This document shows positions 14,772 through 22,315 of a DNA stretch of 23,820 nucleotides, piece by piece (the first letter of the stretch is position 1; each line of letters begins with the position of its first letter). The stretch is taken from contig DQVW01000023.1 in NCBI GenBank assembly GCA_015661555.1, forward strand, positions 1 to 23,820, read 5' to 3'. A program made the position numbers and the translations under genes. A model generated the notes under the pieces. That model saw only the letters and a list, made by a program, of their open reading frames with translations. It made no database searches and was not told the origin of the DNA. This DNA comes from Methanothermococcus okinawensis. GTDB lineage: Archaea; AGJL01; Methanococci; Methanococcales; Methanococcaceae.

Positions 14772-15161
14772 TTAGTCCTCTCTATCCTCATCACAACTAC
14801 ATACAAGGATATCCTTTTTTATCACTGTGTGAGTACCAAAGACTATAGGAATTCCTAACTCCTTCATCAACTTCTCACAGATCTCTTCAAAGTCTATGTA
14901 GGGACATTTTGGCTCCAAAAAAGTACAGTTTGCTATATGGATGGCCTCGACACCACAGGCATTTTTAAGCATCTTTACTCTAGAGGTGAATCTCTTACCT
15001 GGACAGCCTCCACAGTTGGTAAATGCCACCAACTCCACATCCTTGTATCTCTCAAAGGCGCCACTTTTTTCATTTATAGCCTTAAAGCAGGATACACATG
15101 CCTCCTTCCCTGGGCATCCCATTTTAACCATCTTTTCACAGGCTATTATTCCTATCTTCAT
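14772..15161 (-). CDS. CGGC-domain cysteine-rich protein
   Basis: 129 residues. CGGC domain (PF08821): N-terminal MKIGIIACEKM, CPGKEACVSCFKAIN (16-30), the diagnostic FTNCGGCPGKR (CGGC at 50-53), HIANCTFLEPKCPY (~75-88) and a C-terminal CSC. Eleven cysteines with short spacings suggest a bound metal or Fe-S cluster or redox thiols. The biochemical role of the family is not established. Start ATG 15161 has AGGTGAT at the standard distance, overlapping the stop of the preceding thioredoxin gene; the two are translationally close and the tes gene follows after 36 bases, so a redox function linked to those partners is plausible. Confidence 0.88.
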   Translation of the reverse strand: MKIGIIACEKMVKMGCPGKEACVSCFKAINEKSGAFERYKDVELVAFTNCGGCPGKRFTSRVKMLKNACGVEAIHIANCTFLEPKCPYIDFEEICEKLMKELGIPIVFGTHTVIKKDILVCSCDEDRED

Positions 15162-15170
15162 CCTATCACC

Positions 15171-15416
15171 TTAATTACTTTTTAAGTAATCCATTAACTC
15201 CCTCTTTATCTCCTCTACAGTAGGTACCTTACCTTCAAATACCACTACATCGTCAAAGACTACCCCTGGGGTGAGCATCACCCACTGGGATATCTCATCT
15301 ATATCCTCTATCTTCTCGATCTCTGCCTCTACACCTAACTCCTCCACAGCCTTTTTAACATTCTCATAGGTTTTCTTACACTTGGGACATCCTGTTCCCA
15401 GTACCCTGATTATCAT
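15171..15416 (-). CDS. Small thioredoxin-fold redox protein (TIGR00412 / MTH895 type)
   Basis: 81 residues, the length of the small archaeal thioredoxin-like 'redox-active disulfide protein 2' family. MIIRVLGTGCPKCKKTYENV carries the CxxC active site (Cys10, Cys13) right after the first strand; TPGVVFDDVVVFEGKVPTVEEIKREL holds the cis-proline (TPG) and the final strand-helix. Probably a cytoplasmic disulfide reductase or glutaredoxin-like carrier. AGGTGATC precedes ATG 15416. A TATA-like sequence AAATATAAAGG (~15459-15449) lies about 38 bases upstream, suggesting that this gene and the CGGC gene have their own promoter. Confidence 0.93.
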   Translation of the reverse strand: MIIRVLGTGCPKCKKTYENVKKAVEELGVEAEIEKIEDIDEISQWVMLTPGVVFDDVVVFEGKVPTVEEIKRELMDYLKSN

Positions 15417-15457
15417 CTGATCACCTCCAAAAAAGTATTATATCTGCCCTTTATATT

Positions 15458-16117
15458 TTAATATTCCTTCCAGCCTTCCTCTCCAATAAGTGGGACAAAT
15501 GCAACATCACATAACTTCTTCTTGAATATCTTGCCTCCTTTCTTTTCCAGGAGTATCAACTCCTGAAGGTCCTTACCTACAGGTATTACCATCTTCCCCC
15601 CATCCTTCAACTGCTCTATCAGTGGCTTAGGTACCTTAGGTCCTGCTGCAGTGACGTATATCCTGTCGTAGGGGGCGAGAGGTGGGTATCCTAAGGTGCC
15701 ATCTCCACATACTACTATAACGTTGTCATAGCCCAGTTTCTTTAACACCTTCCTGGCCCTCTCTGCCAACTCAGGGATTCTCTCTACAGTCACTACTAAT
15801 CCATCCTTCCCAACGATCTCCGCCACTACTGCGGCATGGTATCCTGAACCTGTACCTACCTCTAGAACCTTCTGTCCCTCCTTTAGATCCAGGGCCTCAC
15901 ACATCATACCTACCATGTGTATTGCTGATATGGTCTGGCCGTATCCTATACTTAGAGGGGTGTCCAGGTAGGCGTACTCCTTTAAACCCTCTGGTAGAAA
16001 CCCCTCCCTAGGAACCTTCAAAAGGGCCTGAATAACCTTCTCACTTTTTACATACCCCTCCCTTTTCAACCGCTCTACAACGGGGATCATCTCCTTTATA
16101 ACTTCCATACCCTTCAC
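15458..16117 (-). CDS. pcm: Protein-L-isoaspartate O-methyltransferase
   Basis: 219 residues. PIMT family: MIPVVERLKREGYVKSEKV, VPREGFLP, the active-site loop YLDTPLSIGYGQTISAIHMV, SAM motif I VLEVGTGSGYHAAVVAEIVG (84-103), VERIPELAERARKVLKKLGYDNV and post-motif APYDRIYVTAA. It repairs isoaspartyl residues in aged proteins, a need that grows with heat. GTG 16117 overlaps the stop of the MFS gene (GTGA). ATG 16108 is a reasonable alternative (216 aa) because GAGGAGAGTGA lies upstream at a more usual distance. A probable promoter for the thioredoxin gene begins at its stop codon. Confidence 0.95.
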   Translation of the reverse strand: MKGMEVIKEMIPVVERLKREGYVKSEKVIQALLKVPREGFLPEGLKEYAYLDTPLSIGYGQTISAIHMVGMMCEALDLKEGQKVLEVGTGSGYHAAVVAEIVGKDGLVVTVERIPELAERARKVLKKLGYDNVIVVCGDGTLGYPPLAPYDRIYVTAAGPKVPKPLIEQLKDGGKMVIPVGKDLQELILLEKKGGKIFKKKLCDVAFVPLIGEEGWKEY

Positions 16118-17343
16118 TCTCCTCTAATATGGAGGTAGAGAAATATACCCACAAGGATTAAGATGAGAGAGGATACCTTGTACATGTTGGAGAGTCCAAG
16201 GAGATCTGCCAGGTATCCCAACAATAGAGCACCTAGGAACATACCAATATTTAAACTTGTGGTGAATAGACCCATAGCCGTCCCCTTCTCCTCTATATCT
16301 ACCCTCTTCATGGCCAGGGAGTTTACAACTGGGAGGTACATGGCCCCACCTATTGCCACCAACTCCAGGGCAGAGAACATCTTGAGAAGGAGGGGGATAG
16401 ATTTAAGATATAGAGGTGATATGGAAAGTAGGTATAATCCCAGGGCGCTTAGAAGGAGCCCTCCATATATGAGGAAAATCCCACCTGTTTTATCGTATAT
16501 CTCCCCAAATTTCCTCTGGAGAATACCTAGGGTTAAATTTGTAGAGGCTATAAGGATACCAACCTGGTCCAGCCCTATATAGTCACCCACGTATACAGCT
16601 AGATAGGCTATGATGCCAGTATTCACAACGTAGTAGGCCAGGTTTACCATAAAGGCTGAGAGGAAGCACCTGTCCCTTAAAAACTTTAATGGGAAGAACG
16701 TTCCCTTAACAGTTCCCTCCTCTTTCACAATAAGCTTTGAGACGTATGTAAAACTTCCATCCCTGTTTATTCTAATATTCTTTAACTTAAAGAGACATAT
16801 GAGGAAGGATAGGAAACTTAAGGCTCCACAGAAGTAGAAGGGCGCCTCTATCCCGTACCACTTTGCCAATACACCTCCCACCAGAGGTCCCAGAGAGAAA
16901 CCTAGAGGTAGTGCAGAATTAAACAAACCCATATACTCTCCAAGTTTTTCCCTAGGTGCCACGGTGGCAACGTAGGCTCCAGCCACTGGGTTTATAAGGG
17001 AGGAGGATATACCGTTGAGTATCCTCAAAACTATAAGATGGATTACAGACTTTGCAAAGGGATAGAGAAATGTGAAAAAACCGTAGAAGAAGGTACCTAT
17101 TAGGAGAAATACCTTCTTACCGTATCTATCTGAAAGGTATCCCACAGGTATCTGTGCAAAGGTTCTTGCAAGTGCAAAGGAGCCGAAGATAACTCCAATC
17201 TCAAAGTTTGAGGCCCCAAGTATCTGGGCGTACTTTGACATCAGGGGGGCTATCAAACCTATCCCGAGCATAGTTATAAAGGATATGAGCCAGAGTATAA
17301 TTACAGTCTCTCTAAGGTTAGAATCCTCCTTCAAAATATCCAC
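16114..17343 (-). CDS. Major facilitator superfamily transporter
   Basis: 409 residues, about 12 membrane helices in two six-helix halves with a central cytoplasmic loop (LKNIRINRDGSFTYVSKLIVKEEG, ~190-213). The MFS motif A between helices 2 and 3 is present as GYLSDRYGKK (~68-77), and the second-half counterpart is degenerate. Helix 5 motif LGPLVGGVLAKWYG suggests a drug/H+ antiporter-like or sugar-efflux member. The substrate is unknown. The start is either GTG 17343 (no ribosome site) or TTG 17334, which has GGTGGAT at a usual distance and gives MKEDSNLRET; I list the longer form. It lies 19 bases after gatB, with a T7 run in between, and overlaps pcm by 4 bp. Confidence 0.9.
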   Translation of the reverse strand: MDILKEDSNLRETVIILWLISFITMLGIGLIAPLMSKYAQILGASNFEIGVIFGSFALARTFAQIPVGYLSDRYGKKVFLLIGTFFYGFFTFLYPFAKSVIHLIVLRILNGISSSLINPVAGAYVATVAPREKLGEYMGLFNSALPLGFSLGPLVGGVLAKWYGIEAPFYFCGALSFLSFLICLFKLKNIRINRDGSFTYVSKLIVKEEGTVKGTFFPLKFLRDRCFLSAFMVNLAYYVVNTGIIAYLAVYVGDYIGLDQVGILIASTNLTLGILQRKFGEIYDKTGGIFLIYGGLLLSALGLYLLSISPLYLKSIPLLLKMFSALELVAIGGAMYLPVVNSLAMKRVDIEEKGTAMGLFTTSLNIGMFLGALLLGYLADLLGLSNMYKVSSLILILVGIFLYLHIRGE

Positions 17344-17348
17344 CAGTT

Positions 17349-17355
17349 AAAAAAA
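17349..17355 (-). terminator. U7 tract between gatB and the MFS gene
   Basis: A T7 run on the minus strand, 8 bases after the gatB stop and 6 bases before the possible MFS GTG start. Weak support for termination; could also be chance in a short AT-rich spacer. Confidence 0.25.
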
Positions 17356-17362
17356 GAGAGGT

Positions 17363-18778
17363 TTAGGCCATAGCATCTAACTTCTCCTTCAGTATCTTAA
17401 CAACCTTCTTAGGTTCTGCCCTTCCCCTAGTTAATTTCATCACCTGACCCATGAGGAAGTGGAGAGCCACCTTGTTTCCATCTAGGTAATCCTTAACAGC
17501 CTTGGGGTTGTTTTTGATAGCCTCCTCGCAGGCCTTTAGAAGGACATCGTCCTCTGTAATTACAGTTAGTCCCATCTCCTCAACAATCTCTCTCGGTGAC
17601 TTCTTACCCCTGTGCTCCACCATTATCTCTATGACCTTCTTACCGATCTTCTGACTTATGGTGTTATCTGTTATCAACCTTATAAGTTCTGTTAGATGTT
17701 CAGGTTTTAGATTGCTCTCCAGGAAGTCAATCTTGTTATAGGCTAGAACCCTCTTTAACTCGTTCCTTATCCAGGTCACTGCAAGGTTTACATTCCTCTC
17801 GTTTACACCTAATTCCTGGACAACCTTCTCAAAGACTTCTGCCAGGGCTAAATCAGATACTAAAACCTTGGCATCCTCCTCCTTTATCCCGTACTCCCTT
17901 ACAAATCTCTTCTCTTTCTCAAGGGGTGTCTCTGGCATCTGGGCCTCAACCTCTTTAACCCACCCCTCGTCTATTACAACAGGCTGAATATCTGGATCTG
18001 GTATATACCTGTAGTCCTCTGCAGTCTCCTTTGCCCTCATAGATCTTGTAATCATCTGGGACTCCATAAATGCCCTGGTCTCCCTCTTAACCTCCCCTCC
18101 CCTCTTAAGGATATTCTTCTGCCTTATGAACTCGTACTTTAGAACCTTGTAAACCCCCTTGATAGAGTTGATATTCTTAACCTCAACCCTGTTCCCCTGG
18201 ATACCTCCGTAGTTGACGGAGATATTTACATCCACCCTCATAGTACCCTCCCCTCTAAGATGGCCGATATATCTAAAGAGCCTCATCAACTGTTTTAGAA
18301 ACTCCCTTGCCTCCTCTGGAGATCTTATATCTGGCTCTGTGACTATCTCTATAAGGGGGATACCACTTCTGTTGAAGTCCACTAAACCTAGGTCAGGTTT
18401 GTACTGCCCAGGATCCTCCTCTAGATGCACCTCTGCTATTCCAACATCGAGGAATTTCCCATCTACCCCTATGGGAACACTTGTCCTCTGATAACCACTT
18501 GGTAGATCTGGGTAGTCGTAGTGCTTCCTCTGGAAGTAGATATCCCTATTAACCACTATCTCACAGTTTAGCATCTTGGCTACCATGATGGCAATATCTA
18601 TGGCCTTTTTATTTGGAGGCATAGGCCTTGCACCGGGAAGTCCAATACATACAGGACATATGTTGGTATTTGGAGGCACCTCGCTGTAATTGGTGGGACA
18701 TCTACAGAAGAGTTTGGACCTAGTCTCCACCTGGACATGTATCTCCAGACCACACTTCATAGTAGCCTCACTCTCCAT
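17363..18778 (-). CDS. gatB: Aspartyl/glutamyl-tRNA amidotransferase subunit B
   Basis: 471 residues. Start ATG 18778 (AGGTG six bases upstream); the frame extends to GTG 18787, which lies in that site. GatB hallmarks: CGLEIHVQVETRSKLFC, the zinc ligands FCRC and CPVC, LPGARPMPPNKKA, the FQRKHYDYPDLPSGYQ catalytic core, and a C-terminal YqeY-like tail domain (about 320-471). The length and lack of the inserted GAD domain distinguish it from archaeal GatE. GatB binds mischarged Asp-tRNA(Asn) (or Glu-tRNA(Gln)), phosphorylates it and amidates it with ammonia from GatA. gatA and gatC are not in the window. First gene of a minus-strand run; divergent from the winged-helix gene across a 167-base spacer. 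Confidence 0.97.
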   Translation of the reverse strand: MESEATMKCGLEIHVQVETRSKLFCRCPTNYSEVPPNTNICPVCIGLPGARPMPPNKKAIDIAIMVAKMLNCEIVVNRDIYFQRKHYDYPDLPSGYQRTSVPIGVDGKFLDVGIAEVHLEEDPGQYKPDLGLVDFNRSGIPLIEIVTEPDIRSPEEAREFLKQLMRLFRYIGHLRGEGTMRVDVNISVNYGGIQGNRVEVKNINSIKGVYKVLKYEFIRQKNILKRGGEVKRETRAFMESQMITRSMRAKETAEDYRYIPDPDIQPVVIDEGWVKEVEAQMPETPLEKEKRFVREYGIKEEDAKVLVSDLALAEVFEKVVQELGVNERNVNLAVTWIRNELKRVLAYNKIDFLESNLKPEHLTELIRLITDNTISQKIGKKVIEIMVEHRGKKSPREIVEEMGLTVITEDDVLLKACEEAIKNNPKAVKDYLDGNKVALHFLMGQVMKLTRGRAEPKKVVKILKEKLDAMA

Positions 18779-18945
18779 GAAAACCACCTCTCTTTTTCCT
18801 TTACTTTAAAAATCCCTTACTATAAAAAATTATTATACCAAAGAATCTTAATATTTTGGAGAAAGGGTTTGTTCTCAATTTGTGAAAAAAAGTAGAAACT
18901 TAATGTATTTATAGTATTAGACAAAAAGTACTAGTTGGTGATTTA
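18779..18945. promoter_or_regulatory. Divergent intergenic region gatB / winged-helix regulator
   Basis: The longest gene-free stretch here. AT-rich, with TATA-like sequences for both directions (TTTATAGTA at ~18909 for the regulator; TTTTTTATAG on the minus strand for gatB). It also contains a short inverted repeat, GAGAA (18859-18863) and TTCTC (18872-18876), 8 bases apart, which could be an operator. GGTGAT (18937-18942) is the regulator's ribosome site. No tRNA or other RNA gene recognised. Confidence 0.45.
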
Positions 18946-19344
18946 ATGAGTAAATCCATCTCTAAATCACCTGCTTTAACCCTGGAAAATATAATGTGCT
19001 GCATATTTGATATAAAACCTTTAGATGTTGCAGTATACCTCACCCTGTTAAAGAATGGACCCTCGAGGGTAAGTACCATTGCTCAATTATTGAATAGGGA
19101 CAGGAGCACAATTCAAAGATCTATGCAGAATTTAATAAGGGCAGGTCTTGTAAGGAGGAAGCAGGTAAATCTCCGAAAGGGAGGGTACTTCTACAGGTAC
19201 GAGGCAGTCCCCTTCAGTGAGGTTAGGTCCAGAATATTAGAGACTATAGAGGAGTGGCGCAATGAAGTTAGGAGGTGGATAGAGGCCATAGATAGGGGGG
19301 AGTTGGAGAGATATATAGAGGAGTATATAAAAAATAAGAGGTAA
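18946..19344 (+). CDS. Winged helix-turn-helix transcriptional regulator, TrmB-like
   Basis: 132 residues. The middle (about 24-75) is a winged helix: LDVAVYLTLLKNGPSRVST, IAQLLNRDRSTIQRSMQNLIRAGLVRRKQ, with the recognition helix DRSTIQRSMQNLIRAG and a glycine-containing wing NLRKGGYFYRYEAVP. A C-terminal charged helix (RILETIEEWRNEVRRWIEAI) probably dimerises. Two neighbouring Cys (18-19) lie before the domain. No ligand-binding domain, so it may act as a simple activator or repressor; short TrmB-like regulators such as EarA of Methanococcus have this layout, but I cannot assign it. ATG 18946 has GGTGAT three bases upstream. RNase Z follows after 10 bases. Confidence 0.85.
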   Translation: MSKSISKSPALTLENIMCCIFDIKPLDVAVYLTLLKNGPSRVSTIAQLLNRDRSTIQRSMQNLIRAGLVRRKQVNLRKGGYFYRYEAVPFSEVRSRILETIEEWRNEVRRWIEAIDRGELERYIEEYIKNKR

Positions 19345-19354
19345 AGGAGGTACT

Positions 19355-20347
19355 ATGAAGATAGTGTTTCTAGGAACAGGTTCTTCCATACCTACTAAGA
19401 AGAGAAATCAGCCCTCAGTAGCACTTAAATACAACGGGGATGTACTCCTCTTTGACTGTGGAGAGGGTACCCAGAGGCAGATGGTCCATACAGATATCTC
19501 CCCCATGAAGATAAAGTATATATTTATTTCCCACCTTCACGGCGATCATATATTTGGCATCTCAGGTCTTCTACAGTCCATGGGACTGAACAAGAGGACT
19601 ACTCCTATCCACATCTATGGGCCCCCTGAGACCGAGGATGTAATAAGGAGTATGATGAGGTTAGGCTTCCATACAACCTTTGAAATACATATACACGAGA
19701 TCCCTGTTGACAGTCCCCAGTGTATCTTAGACGGGGAGAAGTATCAGGTATACTCCTATCCTATGAAACACTCAGTACCTACCCTAGGTTATATATTCAA
19801 GGAGAAGAAAAAGCCACAGTTGGATATAAAGAGGGCTATGGAGTTAGGGGTGAAGATGGGGCCAGATCTAAGGAGGTTGAAAGAGGGTTACCCTGTAATT
19901 GCCAAAGATGGAAAGAAGGTATATCCTGAGGACGTCCTCCTCCCCCCAAAGAGAGGTGTATCTGTAGCCTACAGTGGAGATACCCTACCAGTCAAGGGCT
20001 TCGGGGAGTTCATAAGATCCCTAGACTGTAGAATACTTATCCACGAGGCCACCTTTGACAGTACTAAGAAGGATCATGCCCTGGAGACCATGCACTCCAC
20101 AGTAGAGGATGCCATAAACATTGGATGTATTGCCAAGGTGGAGAAACTTATACTGACCCACCTCTCTGCAAGGTATGACGAGGATATGGACATCTACCTA
20201 AAGGAGGTTGAAACACTTAAAGAGGAGAAGAACCTAGATATTATAGTGGCAGAGGATCTCATGGAGTACCCACTGATCCCAAAAGAGGTAGGAAATCTGG
20301 GGGTAAACGTCTCCTACCACCTAAAAGTTTCTAAGGTAATCCTCTAA
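19355..20347 (+). CDS. rnz: Ribonuclease Z (tRNA 3' processing endonuclease)
   Basis: 330 residues. Metallo-beta-lactamase fold of the ElaC/RNase Z type: FLGTGSSIPTKKRNQPS, motif SHLHGDH (His60, His62, Asp64, His65), the flexible-arm segment IHIYGPPETEDVIRSMMRLGF that binds tRNA, MKHSVPTLGYIF, YSGDTLP, the HEATF motif and LTHLSARY. Removes the 3' trailer of tRNA precursors. AGGAGG lies four bases before ATG. The catalytic core is complete by about residue 313 (AEDLMEYPL); a 15-20 residue tail (PKEVGNLGVNVSYHLKVS...) follows and overlaps the convergent mre11 gene by 27 bp. Co-transcribed with the winged-helix regulator upstream. Confidence 0.96.
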   Translation: MKIVFLGTGSSIPTKKRNQPSVALKYNGDVLLFDCGEGTQRQMVHTDISPMKIKYIFISHLHGDHIFGISGLLQSMGLNKRTTPIHIYGPPETEDVIRSMMRLGFHTTFEIHIHEIPVDSPQCILDGEKYQVYSYPMKHSVPTLGYIFKEKKKPQLDIKRAMELGVKMGPDLRRLKEGYPVIAKDGKKVYPEDVLLPPKRGVSVAYSGDTLPVKGFGEFIRSLDCRILIHEATFDSTKKDHALETMHSTVEDAINIGCIAKVEKLILTHLSARYDEDMDIYLKEVETLKEEKNLDIIVAEDLMEYPLIPKEVGNLGVNVSYHLKVSKVIL

Positions 20348-21427
20348 ATATTTATGGAGATTCCCTCCCTTTACCACCTGGGAGTATATACCGTATACAA
20401 AATCTACATCGTAATTTCTCCTCTTTAGGAACTCCCTGAACACCTCTTCAACATCCATATGGGATATCTCCAGTATTTCCTCCTCACTAACTTTATCTAG
20501 GTAGGTTATCCTGTTGTAAAGGGTCTTTTTACTTTTCAACACCCTCTCCAACTTTTCAGCCAACTCCCTTAGGACGGAGCAGACAACCACAGGCTCTTTT
20601 TTGGAGTTTAACTTTTCAAGGAATCTCTTAAAGGACTCCTCATCTGTAATGGCTCTCTCCACCACAAAGTCTCTACACCTAATATCTATTTTCTCCACGT
20701 CACAGCCCTCCCCACTGATGTCCACTAGATAGAACCCCTTCCCATTTTTCTCGTAGTCTTCGTATTCGTCGTAGGTGTATATCTCTGTAGAGCCGCTGTA
20801 GGCGAGATATCCCTCTCCTACACCTCTGAGCATCCTCTGGTGTATATGTCCACCGGCGTAATATTTAAATCCCCTGGGAAGGTCCTCCAACTGTATCTCG
20901 TAGGTTGGAAGGTTTGAATAGGAGTAGATACTCTGATGGAATAGTAGTATCCTATCTCTGTAGTCCTTGGAGGCTGCCTCTATCAATCTGTAGGTCTCCT
21001 GAAGTCTATCCACATTGCTCTTTGAGGTGAAGTCGTTACCCCCTATAAAAACCTCCTTATTTCCCTTCTCAAATATGTGATACTTCTTTTTAGTGAAGGT
21101 CCTGAAGTAGTCACCTAGAACACTTTTAAGTACTGTAAAGGGGGATTTCTTAAAATCCCTCTTAGGTTTGTCATGGTTTCCATGTATCATGTAGATCTGT
21201 ATTCCATGCTCCTTCAACTTCTTGAAGCCCTCCATCGCTGTATACAAGGCGTTAACTGAAGGTTCTGAATGTTCAAAGAGATCTCCACTGTGTACAACAA
21301 AGTCTGGCTTTATCTCTATTATCTTCTCTATACACTCCTCAAATGCCCTGTAAATATCCCTCTCCCTTTCGTCCAGGTTGTACTGCCTATAGCCAAGGTG
21401 GTTATCTGCAATGTGTACAAATTGCAA
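20321..21427 (-). CDS. mre11: DNA double-strand break repair nuclease Mre11
   Basis: 368 residues, the usual archaeal length. Phosphoesterase motifs in order: HIADNHLGY (Asp8, His10), SGDLFEHSEPS (Asp49), IHGNHDKP (Asn84, His85), FHQSIYSYSNLP (His164) and GGHIHQR (His194, His196), all metal or active-site residues present. The C-terminal part forms the capping domain and Rad50-binding region. The start is TTG 21427, with AGGTGAT five bases upstream and the protein beginning MQFVHIADNHLG as expected. Mre11 works with Rad50 in end resection with NurA and HerA; none of these genes is next to it here, in contrast to the usual clustering. Divergent from the METTL16-like gene, convergent with rnz. 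Confidence 0.96.
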   Translation of the reverse strand: MQFVHIADNHLGYRQYNLDERERDIYRAFEECIEKIIEIKPDFVVHSGDLFEHSEPSVNALYTAMEGFKKLKEHGIQIYMIHGNHDKPKRDFKKSPFTVLKSVLGDYFRTFTKKKYHIFEKGNKEVFIGGNDFTSKSNVDRLQETYRLIEAASKDYRDRILLFHQSIYSYSNLPTYEIQLEDLPRGFKYYAGGHIHQRMLRGVGEGYLAYSGSTEIYTYDEYEDYEKNGKGFYLVDISGEGCDVEKIDIRCRDFVVERAITDEESFKRFLEKLNSKKEPVVVCSVLRELAEKLERVLKSKKTLYNRITYLDKVSEEEILEISHMDVEEVFREFLKRRNYDVDFVYGIYSQVVKGGNLHKYLEDYLRNF

Positions 21428-21495
21428 GTTAAATCACCTGTTAATTTTTAAAGTAATGATAGTAACAGTGTATTTAACAGTTTTGAGGGATCCTT

Positions 21496-22290
21496 ATGAG
21501 GTTAGGTCTAAAAATAGAGGACGCTGTAAGGCTAAACCCTGAGTTAAAAAAGTACACCTACTACAAAGATGGAAAGATGAGAATAGACTTTAGAGATAAG
21601 GATGCCCTCCACCTCTACAACAAAACTGTATTGAAACATGTATTCAACATCCATATGGATTTTCACAGGGGTGCCCTAATACCTACACCTGTCAGTCGCT
21701 ATCTCTTTATAAAAAACCTATGTGAGAGTTTTAAGGAGAAAAATAGAAGGGATGCAAAGGAGGTACTGGAGATTGGAACAGGCTCAGGTATACTGGCCAT
21801 CATGGTTGCAAAGTACTACAGATGTAAGGTCTACGCCACCGAAGTTGTAAAGGAGTATATAGAGTTAGCCAGGGAGAACCTTAGAAGAAACAACTTGGAG
21901 GATAGGGTGAAGATAGTAGATTCCAGGGGTAAGGTGATTGAGGGTATACCTGAAATTGAGGGTAAAAAGTTCGATATAATTTTATCCTATCCTCCCTTTT
22001 ACTCTACACACTCAGTGCCTTCTAGGAGGAGCTTTGGAGGTGCCTACGCCAGGGAGGTGGAGTTAATTGGTGGGGGAAAGTACGGGGAGGAGTTCTCCCT
22101 GAGAATCCTCAGGGAGGGTATAAAGTATTTAAGAGAAGGAGGTGTTATAGGATTGATGTTATCCCACAAACCTAGGGAGAGAAGGGAGATAATTGAAAAG
22201 GAGATTGTTAACTTAGGGTTAACTTTGGAGAGAGATAGAATAGAAGTGGGAAAGAGAGTTAGGTATATTATAAAGGGTTATCTTCACTGA
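21496..22290 (+). CDS. RlmF/METTL16-like RNA adenine-N6 methyltransferase family protein
   Basis: 264 residues. PF05971-type methyltransferase: substrate-side segment GALIPTPVSRYLFIKNL, SAM motif VLEIGTGSGILAIMVAKYY (90-108), YATEVVKEYIELARENLRRNNL, and the later RRSFGGAYAREVELIGGGKYG-like stretch corresponding to the FGGQxxELWCxGGE block of RlmF. The catalytic tetrad, normally NPPF, reads SYPPFY (164-169): Tyr replaces Asn. Members methylate A in 23S rRNA (RlmF) or U6 snRNA (METTL16); the archaeal substrate is unknown. GAGGGATC lies three bases before ATG 21496. A beta-CASP RNase gene follows after 25 bases, a pairing that I believe also occurs as MJ0046-MJ0047. Divergent from mre11. Confidence 0.87.
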   Translation: MRLGLKIEDAVRLNPELKKYTYYKDGKMRIDFRDKDALHLYNKTVLKHVFNIHMDFHRGALIPTPVSRYLFIKNLCESFKEKNRRDAKEVLEIGTGSGILAIMVAKYYRCKVYATEVVKEYIELARENLRRNNLEDRVKIVDSRGKVIEGIPEIEGKKFDIILSYPPFYSTHSVPSRRSFGGAYAREVELIGGGKYGEEFSLRILREGIKYLREGGVIGLMLSHKPRERREIIEKEIVNLGLTLERDRIEVGKRVRYIIKGYLH

Positions 22291-22315
22291 TAAATATTTT
22301 CACAATGTGGGAGAT

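Noticed and set aside
16163..16582. 139-codon plus-strand frame opposite the MFS gene
   Set aside because: Mirror frame of membrane-helix codons, Arg/Pro-rich, no ribosome site.
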